Assembly (NCBI GenBank): GCA_946122785.1
Contig: CAMGYJ010000011.1
Location: 5,890,001-5,954,000, forward strand
Direction of reading: 5' to 3'
DNA: 64,000 nt
From: Linum tenue
Taxonomy: Eukaryota > Streptophyta > Magnoliopsida > Malpighiales > Linaceae
The notes under the pieces are model-generated. The model was not told where the DNA came from and searched no databases. It saw only the letters and a program-made list of their open reading frames with translations. Position 1 is the stretch's first letter. Every line of letters begins with the position of its first letter. Positions 23,115-33,570 of the stretch are shown piece after piece. A program made the position numbers and the translations under genes.

Positions 23115-23420
23115 GCCCGCAACGGTTGGCGAGGGTAGCCGGAGTGGTGGGTGGCCGCCGGCAGTAGGAGGTTGGCTGAGGGTGGCTGGCTTTGGGAGGG
23201 TGGCCGCCAGCGGAGGAAGGGAATCACCGATAGAGAATGAGGATGGAGTAGGGTTTAGGTATATAATACATATAAATTAATTTTTTAAAGGATAAAAATC
23301 AGGTGTGATATTTTTTTTATTCTCAAAATTACCCTTAATCTAATCCTCACCTTCAAATCAAAATTCGGGTGAAATAGAGATAATGAAGGATGTAGATTTT
23401 AGTAGCCACCGTGATTACTC

Positions 23421-23619
23421 AATTTCGTGTGAGTCAAAGAAAATAATAACTTGCAAAATTTATCAATCCACCCTCCTTGTTCCTATATATAAATTGTGGA
23501 TCATTCATACCAAATCTAATAAATAAATGGAGATTATAGTTTTGTTCTTAACCCTCTCATATTTTATTATTATAGTAAGTATTGGACGATAAACTTGAAT
23601 CATCTTTTCTTTTCTTGAT
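23421..23619 (+). repeat. Direct repeat copy 2, upstream of EF-hand gene
   Basis: The second copy of the 22392-22588 block, with TATATATAAA at 23485. It ends about 250 bases before the EF-hand start codon, so it may act as distal promoter DNA for that gene. Confidence 0.75.
23527..23592 (+). CDS. Orphan small ORF, signal-peptide-like exon (copy 2)
   Basis: A 21-codon frame, MEIIVLFLTLSYFIIIVSIG and one more residue, differing from copy 1 at a few positions and keeping the same length, hydrophobicity and internal GTAAGT donor. Family not recognised. It could be a non-functional relic carried with the promoter block. Confidence 0.35.
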   Translation: MEIIVLFLTLSYFIIIVSIGR

Positions 23620-23803
23620 ACCACAATAAAATAGAGGCATGGGCACAACCCGTGGTCTTATCCCCTTCTATCATTTGAGGTGAAGCTATAAAAAAATTAA
23701 TGAGTTCGATTTTTCTTCTTCTTAAAACTACACGATAGACTTGAATCAAACAAATAGAAAAATATTAACTATGCTCTTTCTTACAAAATCACTTTTCCCC
23801 ACC

Positions 23804-23810
23804 TATAAAT
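23804..23810 (+). promoter_or_regulatory. TATA box of the first EF-hand gene
   Basis: TATAAAT lies 62-68 bases upstream of the start codon, followed by a C-rich leader. The spacing fits transcription starting near 23835. Confidence 0.65.
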
Positions 23811-23871
23811 ACCTTTTGCACACGGCTATTCCCCCCACACCACAAGCTACAAATATATCCTTCATTCCCCT

Positions 23872-24189
23872 ATGGCTGTTCACATCCACTTATTGGATAA
23901 CGTCGCCATAAACTTCCATATCACTGGCAAAAATCTTCCCTTGCCTCCTGCAACGGAAGCCGAGCTCCGTCAGTTCTTCATGCAGTTCGACGTCAACAAA
24001 GACAAGCAGCTTTGCAAGGAAGAGCTCAAGAGAGCATTCAACAGCCTGGGCGCCATCATCCCAGGTTACAGGGCCCGCCGCGGCCTCGGCCTCGCGGATG
24101 CCGACGGCGACGGGAAAGTGGACGTCGTTAACGAACTCGATCATCTCGTTAGATATGCTTTGAGGCTCGGCTACTCCGTCAAAAATTAA
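23872..24189 (+). CDS. Small EF-hand calcium-binding protein (105 aa)
   Basis: A single-exon gene for a calmodulin-like calcium sensor, probably cytosolic because no signal peptide is seen. EF-hand loop 1 is at residues 40-51 (DVNKDKQLCKEE), with acidic ligands at positions 1, 5 and 12. Loop 2 starts at residue 76 (DADGDGKVD). In loop 2 the expected glutamate is at position 13 instead of 12, with N87 at position 12, which suggests a one-residue insertion and weakened calcium binding. Between the loops RARRGLGLADAD resembles the CRRGVQAADSD region of the two other EF-hand genes here, so the three are paralogues. Codon use is GC-rich against an AT-rich background, normal for this gene type. Confidence 0.8.
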   Translation: MAVHIHLLDNVAINFHITGKNLPLPPATEAELRQFFMQFDVNKDKQLCKEELKRAFNSLGAIIPGYRARRGLGLADADGDGKVDVVNELDHLVRYALRLGYSVKN

Positions 24190-24311
24190 TGGTAATGATA
24201 ATGATACATATGGCGCGTTTGGTTTCTGTTTTTCTTTAATGGTACTTGTAATGTGTGTACTATGTTTGTTTTAAGTTTTAACAAACGAGTCCCTACGTAT
24301 TATATTAGAGT

Positions 24312-25165
24312 ATGTGTAGTACGAGTAGTATTATGTTATACTACGAGTACTGTTATGTAATTGGTCAGAGTTATATTCCTAATCAGAATCGTATTAGTGT
24401 TAGGGTTATTATAGAAGTCAGTCTTTGTACTCTATATAAACCCCATGTGGTGTTAGTAATAATACACAACAGTTTCCACCATATTAGAAGCAAGAGCTTG
24501 CAATTTATTGATCAAGGAAGGGAAAAAGACTATCCTTTAGCGGTTAAGTAGGACAAGGAAGCAGAAAGAGAGGGATCCCCTAAAAAAAAATCTTCTGGAA
24601 CATCTATAGATAAATCGCTATCTTACCAAATTCACCCGGTCTAACCACCAGTTATAAAGGTTATGCTAATAGCAGCGCCGGGCGGCTAAGTTGACGAGAT
24701 CTGGGTCTTATAACCGGTGGTAGAGGACTGGCAATTGGCACCTCCTCTACCATAGTGTGAGCTGCTCCCAGTTCCGAACTTGGCCTTGTTGGATCGATCA
24801 AGACAACTTCCCTCCATTCATCCGACCGGGGGTGTGGATAACGAGGCCACCTTCACAACCTTCTCCCTCTACAATAGGTCCTCCTACCTTGTACGGCATA
24901 AATAAAGGATGTACGCCTTTGTTCATACCCGGATGCCAGAGTTGAAGTTTATCCTTGGGGGGAGCCGAAGTCCTTGTCTATGTTAGAATATGGTGGAAAC
25001 TGTTGTGTATTACTACTAACACCACATGGGGTTTATATAGAGTACAAAGACTGACTTCTATAATAACCCTAACACTAATACGACTCTGATTAGGAATATA
25101 ACTCTGACCGATTACATAATAGTACTCGTAGTATAACATAATACTACTCGTACTACACATACGTA
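24312..25165. mobile_element. Inverted pair of copia-like LTRs around a spacer
   Basis: A ~180-bp segment (24314-24488) recurs inverted at 24985-25158, differing at only a few bases. In the plus orientation it starts TGTGTAGTACGAG, has CTCTATATAAACCCC and ends near CCACCATATT, like an LTR with its own TATA box. Normal retrotransposons carry LTRs as direct repeats; here they face each other across about 490 bp of unrecognised DNA. No matching short target duplication was found. Confidence 0.55.
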
Positions 25166-25977
25166 CCTCCTATTGGTTTTTGCCGCGTGTAATATGTAAG
25201 CAACTAAAAATATATATCATCCATCTACTCTAGTCATGTACGTGCATGTATATATATGACCATGAGAGGTATTTAGAAGCTTCTTTTAGCCTTTGTAGGG
25301 CTAGAGTTCATAAAAGGTACTTATAGAAATGGGTGAAAATGCATAAAATGAGAGGAAATAATTTTATGATGGCAAATTTACTAGCTAGGTACTCGACCCT
25401 TCCCTATTTCACGATCTACTACGTACATGTAGATAGGTATGTCGATATAGTTGTGAATATCATATTGTCGGTATGATTTGAATCGGATTAATTGTCGTTG
25501 ACTAGAAGTTACGAGAATTTCGCTGCACATGCTAAGAGTCGATCATGATGAGCAAGTAGTGCACATGCTTGCTCAACAACCTCTCCGAGTCTCTCCAAGT
25601 TGGGGAGGATCGTCCCTACGATGCCCATAGAGAAAAGGTACGTAGGTCTAGAGAGGTGGTGGGTGGAAGGACCACATTGGAGCAAGTCTTTTCAAATTAT
25701 TCCATGGCAAGCTCCAATGGGCTCTTGAGCTCCGGTTGTGGAGGGAAGTCTTCTTGGTATGAGGAAGCTTCTTGTCCCAAGGGTATTGTGGTTCTTCATA
25801 AAAGGGAGGTTGGTCATTGACCCCGTATACTTGACTTCCACCTTCTTGATTGCTCCATAATTGAGATCCATGATTGGAGAAATCAATGAGATCCATGATT
25901 CAACCTACACAAACAAAAATACCTTCAAACACAAAGGTGGGAAGAAAAAAAGCAAAAACATCTAAATTAACAAATCT
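25166..25977. other. Possible retrotransposon-derived DNA, no gene
   Basis: About 25560-25900 is more GC-rich and open on both strands (minus: NHGSQLWSNQEGG...; plus: NNLSESLQVGEDRPYDAHR). The composition resembles a degraded gag region next to the LTR remnant that follows. The match is too weak for a firm call. Confidence 0.3.
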
Positions 25978-26370
25978 AACCCTTTCCTAGCTAATAAGTC
26001 CTCAGAAATGGCGCCAAAAACTTGACTTGCTCTAAACTACACTCTCACTCGAAGGCCAAGCGTAACCATTGATCGAGTACGTTATAGTAGAAGTAAGTAA
26101 TAAAATATTGAATCCATAGATCTTTAAATGTACTATTACTCCACTTCAGTTTGTTATCTATCAAAACAGGGTTTGCATTCCAATAACTACTAACAAATAC
26201 ACTAAGTTTAAACGACTAATTACAGGTTGGGAGCTATCACTTAGCCAATGAATCCCCATAGCCACTAGAATCACTAAACAAGGTTAAACAACATGTGTAT
26301 GTTATGAAGCATATCTAGAATCTAAAGGCTAAGAGCAATCAATCTATCATACTGAAAAGTGGATAGTGTA
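25978..26370 (-). mobile_element. LTR-retrotransposon remnant (Ty3/gypsy-like junction)
   Basis: On the minus strand the phrase 'tttttggcgccatttctgag' (near 26009-26028) resembles the TGGCGCCA junction seen next to the LTR in many plant Ty3/gypsy elements. The DNA to its right would be LTR. Ends and target duplication were not found. Confidence 0.35.
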
Positions 26371-26379
26371 TACATGGAT

Positions 26380-26798
26380 TAGAGGTGGCTATACTGTCCG
26401 GTCCAATTAAATTGGCCCAAATTTATCAGGTCTCGATTCGGTCTTTTCGGGAATATAAGGACCAAATATTGGATTGGATACAGTCTGGTCTTGATCTTGT
26501 CTAGTCTTGAACTGGTCTGGTCTTGAACCGGTCCGGTCTCAATTCGGTTTTGATTTTAGATTGAACTTGTGGGGATTTGAGTGCCTGAGGCCCGAAAGGG
26601 TGAGGAGTTGGTTAAATTTTGGGTGTTGGGCTCTCTTATCCGGTCTTTATCAAGCTTTCGGTCCGGTCCCATTTGGTTTTTTTACCTCAAATCTAAACCC
26701 GAAGATGGGTTTGGATTGTTTGCTATCCGGTCCCGGTCCGAGTTATACAGTCCGGTTTCGGATAAAACCAAAAAGCCCGAACCAAATAGTCACTCCTA
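26380..26798. mobile_element. hAT-like MITE with 'GTCCGGTCC' tracts, 419 bp
   Basis: It begins TAGAGGTGGCTATAC and ends AAATAGTCACTCCTA, imperfect inverted ends. The subterminal regions repeat 'ggtccggt' and 'ggtcttgaac'. The flanking octamers (ACATGGAT and TCATGAAA) agree at five of eight bases, so the target duplication is decayed. Confidence 0.6.
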
Positions 26799-27053
26799 TC
26801 ATGAAAGATTAGGAAAGGGTGGTATGAACTAGGAGACATATTAAGCTTGGAGATTAATGGATACATGAGAGCTTGGGTATGTGTTAGCACCAAATTTTCC
26901 CTTGAATTCATCCATAGTGACTTAGCATTGTTATGACGTATGAGTAAACACATATCTTCAACATAAAACCATTGTGTTGCAAGTATCGCTCAAAGCAAAC
27001 TGTTCTAGCCTTCATGGAGATAACTGAAGGTAAAACCCTAGAGCATTGATGCT

Positions 27054-27600
27054 AGCTCTTATACTATGTGAATTTGCTAGTGTACAAGATTTAGAACTAT
27101 GAGCCAGCGGAAGGAAATAAAAACTGAAATGCAAAGAGAGCTCAATACACGCCTTTCTAGACCAAAGGCATATACCATATTGGGCCCTTAAAGTCAAGGT
27201 CCGAAAAGAATCAAAGTCCTCCCCTTTTACGAAGTTCCTGCTATTAATTACGAATGTATTTTTGTACTCAGTATTCACATATATATAGAAAACAATTCCT
27301 TGCATGAAACTGAACCAGAATCTTAGAGCGCCACCTCGACCGGAATATAATCCGACTGTGGTCCCATTTGCGCCGGCCGGATCTCCTAACAAACTCATTC
27401 TGGCCGGTCGACTGTCTTCTTCGGATATATTTATCTTCTTCTTGTAAGTTCGTCAAGAATTATTTCGAGTCCCTAAGGATATCAAGAATCAGCCAACTGG
27501 ACAGGAATCCGCTTGCTACTATCTTTGCCCAAAAGAAAATCTGCCATTGTTATCTTTAGGACTCTGAACTGGTCTTATCCGTATTTGTTGTGCATGGTGT
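27054..27600 (-). mobile_element. Copia-like LTR with primer-binding-site remnant
   Basis: On the minus strand an LTR-like stretch ends ...AATTCACA (27067-27073) and is followed by TAGTATAAGAGC, a decayed TGGTATCAGAGC, the initiator-Met tRNA primer site of copia elements. A TATATATA run near 27275-27287 could be the LTR promoter. The far LTR end is not resolved. No internal coding region follows. Confidence 0.45.
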
Positions 27601-27701
27601 GATATAACGTGCAGGTGGCTGTGGGACAAGTACTCCTAAAGAATGAATATTTATATCTCGCTAATAATTCGAGTTATTTGGATGATTTATCATGACATTA
27701 A

Positions 27702-28160
27702 GGGGTCGTTTGGAGAACAGGATTCAGGACGTGGATTTACTGAATCCGTAGATTTTATAGAAAGTTATGTTTTTTTGTTGCTTTTTGTATCATGGATTCT
27801 AGCTTTAGAGATTTCAAATCTCTAAAATCTGCAGATATCAAATCTCTCATAATTAGAGAGATTCTATATCTTGATTCGTGAGATTTTTTTTCTCCTAGTT
27901 TTTCTCTTCTTTTTATTTATTTATCATATGAAATATATTTATCAATAAAGTTTTTAATATTTCTTGAACCACTCTAATTTTTTTATTAAGGATAAACATG
28001 TTATTTAATATAATATTAAATTTTTATTTTTATTGAATGTTAACAATCACAGTTACCAAACAATAAACATTTTAAAATCTGTTTTCAACAATCCGAAGAG
28101 TTAGAATCTTTAGATTGTTAACAATCGATAGATTTAAACTCATATTCTCCAAACGACCCC
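27702..28160. mobile_element. PIF/Harbinger-like MITE, 459 bp
   Basis: It begins GGGGTCGTTTGGAGAAC and ends ATTCTCCAAACGACCCC, flanked by TAA on both sides. The interior is AT-rich with internal inverted repeats around 'gattctaaatctcta'. It shares the first 12 terminal bases with the copy at 21601. Confidence 0.85.
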
Positions 28161-28221
28161 TAAATTCTTTGATGAAGAGGTTTTATGGTTTGAAATCTTA
28201 ATCACAGCATTATTAGAGAAT

Positions 28222-28995
28222 TTTTTTTTTTGCGTGAAACAGGAGGCGGAAGCCAAGAAGATTACAAAGGGGGGATTAGGAAGATGGGGAAAAAGAGCTG
28301 GAGACAACCCTTCGCTCGAAACTAATACCCATCATAAAGTGGTGTCGCTAGACACGAGTCCACTGGGGTCCTTAAAAATTTAGTAACACTAACGCTTGTG
28401 TATCTAATGAATTTTGAGTTGATCGGGATCTTTAGTGAGCTAACATCGTTGAAAGTATGGGGTATTAAACTTGAACTATCGTACTAAAACATATGTATCT
28501 AAAGAGTTTTGTCTGCCACGGCCATCATATCATCACGCAGAGTCAAGGTTAAACCTGTTGACGGGTTCGCAAGCTCATACATACCGAAAAAGGATAGACG
28601 AGACTGTGCTTCGAGTCTGTGGCTCTATTCCCTTCTCTGTACGTATGAGTGATGCGGACCAGCCAATCTCGGCTTACCTGTCGACGAATCGCTGCCAACA
28701 AGGTTGCATAAGGGTTAACTGGATCTTGTCTATCATCGACGAGCTGAATCGCTAATTGAGAGTCCGACTGCACTATAATGGCACAATGGCCCTCCTTCCA
28801 AGCAAGCTCAAGACCATAAAACATGGCCCAAATTTCCGCAAGGGCAGCTGACGCTGAATTAAGATTTGCCACAAAACCAGCATTCCACTATCCTGTGGAA
28901 TTGTCTATCAGACCTCCTGCACCCGTTGGGTTGGGATTTCCACATGATGCTCCATTTATGTACAAAGTCGTCCAACCATCCAACGGGTGTGCAGG
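28222..28995 (-). pseudogene. LINE fragment, RNase H domain
   Basis: On the minus strand a broken reading frame gives YINGASCGNPNPTGAGGLI, then NSASAALAEIWAMFYGLELAW, VQSDSQLAIQLVDD, ATLLAAIRRQVSRDW and ITHTYREGNRATDS. This is the RNase H-like domain found at the C-terminus of plant LINE polyproteins. A stop interrupts the segment near 28900 and the frame shifts near 28560. A T run at 28221-28231 on the plus strand could be the LINE's poly(A) tail. The reverse transcriptase part is missing. Confidence 0.75.
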
Positions 28996-29228
28996 AACGG
29001 AGTCAGAATTCTCGATTAGAAGGGACCAATTTTGTTCATATATAATTACCAATTTGATAATTCAAAACAAAATTACTGTTGATTTCAAATTTTAAAATAA
29101 ATCCAGTCGTAAAATATAGTTGACATGACTATTTATAAATGATAACATGATAAATTTTCAAAGAAATTAACTTACACAGAAAGGGTAATCAACTCGAAAC
29201 AAGCAATTTCAAAGAAGCTAATTATAAG

Positions 29229-29540
29229 TTGATAGTAGACAACCTTCTTAACCACTACGCTTCCAAGGTTGCTTGTGTTCTTAGGAGAAAGAGCTGGTGT
29301 TGGCCCTTTAAAAGCCATAGTGCACCTATTATTAGGGAGTTGTATACATCTTCCAACAAATTAATACTAAGAGAACAAGACACCAGCTTGGTGGAACAGG
29401 CCACCCCTGTATACATCTCTTTTCTTTCCTTTTTGTTCATGTTGCCCTGTGATGTCTCGTTTGGTTCATTTTTTGTGAACACTTGAACTTTTTTGTTTTT
29501 TCTCCATTAATATAATTGTCATCCTTATAAAAAAAATTAA
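29229..29540 (+). mobile_element. Possible LINE 3' end
   Basis: The plus strand reads ...LVEQATPVYISFLSF then LPCDVSFGSFFVNT and a stop, followed by 'ttctccattaatataattg' and an A run near 29530-29537. This layout resembles 3' ends of plant LINEs, but no diagnostic domain is present. Confidence 0.35.
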
Positions 29541-29544
29541 TACT

Positions 29545-30296
29545 AAAGAATTTAATTGAGAAATATTGTGTTTGAACGCATTACAATGCCTGCCGGCTGC
29601 CATACATAAAAATTTATGCAAGGGGACTCTTGTATTCCAAGGTGATTAACTCCCAATGCAATTTCCTATTCATCCCACCAATCCAATCCAATAAAATTCA
29701 AGTAAATATCCAATTAATTCAATCCATTTAAATTCAAATTTAATTGGATAGGTGAATTAATGGATTGGTGGCAAATTACAGTTTACTACCCATACATGTT
29801 ATATTTTTCGAAACTTACATACTGGTCAAATGTTTAGATTCCAAAATTAATTTTAGTACCGCAAATTATAGTGTAATGAAAAACTATTATTAGAAAATTA
29901 AGTTTTGGTACCTAAAATTCTTTATAATGAAATTTTAGTACCTAAAATTTTCAAAACTTACATACTGGTCAAATATTTAGATTCCATGCATAATCCACTC
30001 CACCAATCCATTTGCTTTGTGAATCCAATGCATTTACCACCTCTACCAAATACTAAATGCATATCAATTAATAATAAAAGTTAGCATAGACCAGACATAC
30101 AATATATGGATGTGTTCATACTTATTAGATATACTTTAATAACAACACGTACGATATGATATCTTAACTTATATTATGGCTGTTGTGGAGCAAGTTTTTG
30201 CCACGTAGGACAACGAAATCTCCACAATTTTCCATGTCATTTTGTCATTTTTAATATTTTAAGTTATTAGTTACGTTAAAATAAAACTAAATAAAC
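29545..30296. repeat. AT-rich repeat-derived DNA
   Basis: Phrases such as 'ttagtacctaaaattt' and 'cttacatactggtcaaat' occur twice (29810-29990). Similar phrases occur inside the hAT-like element at 690 and near 39210, so this is probably a decayed MITE. A terminus-like 'tagaggtggtaaatgcattgg' (minus) is visible near 30040. No gene is seen. Confidence 0.4.
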
Positions 30297-30536
30297 ATGT
30301 ATATCAATCATCATGACCAAGATTTGAACATGTGACCTACGAGGTCAAACTATCATCATTTCAAATGTTCAACCACTAGGATAAAGTATATTTGATGCTA
30401 TTAACCACAACAAAACATGTATACCAATCACCATAACTAAGATTTAATCATGCAACCTACAAGTTCAAACTGTAATTATTTCAAATTTTTAACCAATAGA
30501 ATAAAATATCTTTCATGCATTTAATCACAACAATTT
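30297..30536 (-). mobile_element. Tandem pair of SINE-like units, period 120 bp
   Basis: Two units of 120 bases (30297-30416 and 30417-30536) sit head to tail. On the minus strand each has a 'ctagtggttgaac' A-box-like phrase, clearest in the first unit, and an 'atgttcaaatcttg' B-box-like phrase. This suggests a dimeric tRNA-derived SINE. The second unit is more decayed. Confidence 0.5.
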
Positions 30537-30539
30537 TGT

Positions 30540-32767
30540 AACCAATAGAATAGCTATCATGATTAAAATTTTATATTCTATTTGTTAGTATTGATAAGAA
30601 AATCATTAACATCTACAAATAAATTATTTTTAGTTTATAATATTTTTCATAATTGTTTATAATTTCTTACAAATAATTAAAAAAATCTGAAAAGCATAAA
30701 TTTAGTTGGTACACAATTATAAACTTTTACATAATTTGACATGTGATTTTCTTTTAAAATTGAAAAATGAAAAGTAAAGAATAATCTTCTTCCGCATTCA
30801 ATAACACGAAGAATTTAATATTTTATTTGTACGAACTACTATAAATATGTGAACCAATGTAGATATGTTGCAGATTGTTAGAAAATACTTGCTATAAATA
30901 TATGAAATATATCAACATAGTTCAGTCATATGGTACATTGATATATACACAAAATTTCATATGTTTAAGAATATCACTAGACACCAATGGTCACCAAATA
31001 TTTTTTTTATATATTTTTCAAAACCGAATTATGGTTATATGGTTTAAATATGTTTGTGACCAATTGGTGAAAGAAGTTTAAAAAAAAGTCATGTACATAT
31101 ACATAATGCATTTTTCATTTTTAGGATTGAATTTGACATTACTCGCATATTAAAATGATATCATTATCTTTTCTTTTATGTTATTCCGACTTCTTTCTCT
31201 TTTCATTTTCCGTACGTCATTAAATATTCTTTCATTCACAATTATAAAACACATTGTCTTTACTTTTTTCCTAATATAATTATAATTCCTTTCTTTTATC
31301 TTTTTATTGTTTGACATAAATTCCTTTCTTTTTCATACATGAGTCTAGATGTGCAACTTTGAGTCATATTAAGATGAATAACACCTAAGTTAAGCAAGAT
31401 TTGTAGACGAATCTTAAACTATTGGATATATGATGGTTGATATGTAAATAACTATTTTAATACTTACTTAATATGACTCCCTAATACATATATTACTATT
31501 ACTATTTTTAGTAACCAGTTATACTCACCGGACAGCCTTACTCATAAGATAATGATCTATATCTTCTCCGTTACCTTTAAGAGTATAGTTCAAAATGACT
31601 TATTGTCCCTCCCATTGACCACAGAACATGGAGTATTCAGTTTTCCGTCACCCACCTCTTAGGCCTTCTGCCTTAACTTAACTGTCAAGATACATGCGAT
31701 ATGCTATATCTTATTCAGTCAAATAAACATCCATTCATCACCACATGCTATATCACATTCATCATCTCAAACTCAAAGAATTCATACATCACAACATAAG
31801 GACCATCACCCAGTCTCTTGATAACTCAATGTTTAAACATGTATGCATCAAATATCACATCATACTGGCATTACCATGTAACCCCTGTCCCAACATAGCA
31901 AAACATCATATCATCCAATCTTTAATCATTGTATAAAACACCATAGAAAACCATCATCATCGACATGCACATTTCATATATCACATCATAGAAAGTCATC
32001 ACTTAACCACATCATAAGTAATATTTATACAAGGATTCAATCACATGCATGGTTAGGTTCATTGCATTTTACATCTTAATTTGTCAAGTCATACAATCCT
32101 CGGGTAGTATAGTAGATATCATGCATACCACCACAGATCGTACTTAGAATGGTGTCCTATAAATCCACTGCGGATCATACCCTAACCGATGTCATGTATA
32201 CCAGGGTCGGATGTACCTGGACCGGTGTCCTATAAAATCAACGCAGGATCATATCATGACGATGTCCTGTAAATTCAGTTACTATACTGACTGAACAACA
32301 TAGTGCCTTTATGTTTGTATTAAGTCACACAATTCCAGTTACAGTCAGTCACATATTTAATATTGGATGATAATGTGAAGTGAAGACAAAGTGTCTCAAT
32401 AACTAACATTTGCTTTGATATCATTCGTACAATGTTGAAGGTAAGAAGCATAGAAGAATAGTTTTGTTGTACTTTGATATAATGGTGGAAAAGGCTAGCG
32501 TACACTCGAGGTGTAATATGCACCTTCATTCATACCTATTATTTGTATGTTAATATATTTTGACAAATAAGAATCGATGGTTATTATTTTTCATTATATG
32601 AATCGTACGATTTGGATTAGAGAATTAGAGACCGTGGTTCACCTATTAGAGAATATGGTATAGCATCATGTGCCAAACTTCATTAATACATGGTCTAAAT
32701 ACCAACTCTATAGGAGTTCGGTAAGGTGGCGTACACGAGCTTAAACCATGTACAACTTATGAAGTTG
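30540..32767. other. AT-rich intergenic DNA, no gene recognised
   Basis: Mostly A/T. About 32100-32290 holds degenerate repeats of 'ggtgtcctataaaatc' and 'cggatcatacc' spaced about 60-70 bases, probably part of an old LTR. Open frames here are short and featureless. Confidence 0.4.
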
Positions 32768-32865
32768 ACAATTGTTGGAAAAAAATCCCACTGTACACAC
32801 GTTCTTAAAGAAAATTCCCAAAATACATGAATTACAAAAAAAATTTCCCAAAGTACACATGTTTG

Positions 32866-33190
32866 AGCATCACCGTTTTTGACAAAAGCGGTGAAGGTCA
32901 TCACCGCGTTTGACAAAGACGGTGAATACTTCACCGTATTTAACTAAAACGGTGATGCATTCACCGTTGTTAACAAACGCGGTGAACACTTCACCGTTTT
33001 AGTATGAAACGGAGAATACTTCACCGTTTTAGTTAAAAACGGTGAACACATTCACCGTTGTAGGTTAACGCGGTGATCTTTTCCCACGTTTCCCACCCCT
33101 GGTAGGTCAAAATTAGGTCACAGCTACCAACTATTCACCGTTTGAAACAAACGCGGTGATGGTTTTCACCGTGTTTGACAAAAACGGTGA
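32866..33190. repeat. Left array of ~30-bp hairpin repeats
   Basis: Nine units of the form TCACCGTTTT, 6-8 bases, AAAACGGTGA lie in tandem, seven from 32870 to 33075 and two at 33133-33190. Each is a near-perfect palindrome. The spacer bases vary while the CACCG/CGGTG arms are conserved. Confidence 0.85.
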
Positions 33191-33208
33191 TTAGTAGACA
33201 GATTTTCC

Positions 33209-33216
33209 TATAAATA
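33209..33216 (+). promoter_or_regulatory. TATA box reading into the element, MuDR side
   Basis: TATAAATA sits just inside the left hairpin array, about 100 bases before a G|GTATGT splice donor (33311) of a leader intron. Confidence 0.65.
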
Positions 33217-33353
33217 GCACACCACCAGCAGTTGTAAAAACATAACCACTCCCCTTTCTTCAAATTTCAGCAACCAAAATCGAGCATAATACACAGAACA
33301 GAAATTTTTCGGTATGTTGAGACTTTTCGTATTGTAGTCTAATTATGTTTTTA

Positions 33354-33485
33354 GTAGTTATAGTATGTTTTAATTTTCGTATTATGTTGTTGTTAGTTAG
33401 TTGAATTTATGTTCGTTAGTTATAGTATGATTTAATTTTCGTATCATGTTGTTGTTAGTTAGTTGAATTTATTTTCGTTAGTTAT
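33354..33485. repeat. 66-bp tandem repeat in the leader intron
   Basis: Two near-identical 66-base units beginning 'tagttatagtatg'. They lie in the predicted 5' leader intron (33312-33568, GT...AG) upstream of the MuDR-like start codon. Confidence 0.7.
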
Positions 33486-33570
33486 GAGATGGATAATATT
33501 AGTTGTACAATATGATTTTGGATAATTTTACTGTCTTTAAGCTAATATATACTTATTGTAAATTGTAGAT

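Larger units (their letters stand above)
22589..23420. mobile_element. Insertion between the two direct repeats
   Basis: The 832-bp insert has weak inverted ends: 'aatcaccgtggttactaa' near the left against 'ttagtagccaccgtgatt' at the right. It contains the 'accaatgcgaaaaa' repeats and a GA microsatellite. No coding capacity is recognised. Whether it is a transposon or the spacer of a tandem duplication is unclear. Confidence 0.4.

Noticed and set aside
22800..23280. Open frames of 112 and 138 codons
   Set aside because: Translations of the 'accaatgcgaaaaa' repeats and the GA microsatellite.
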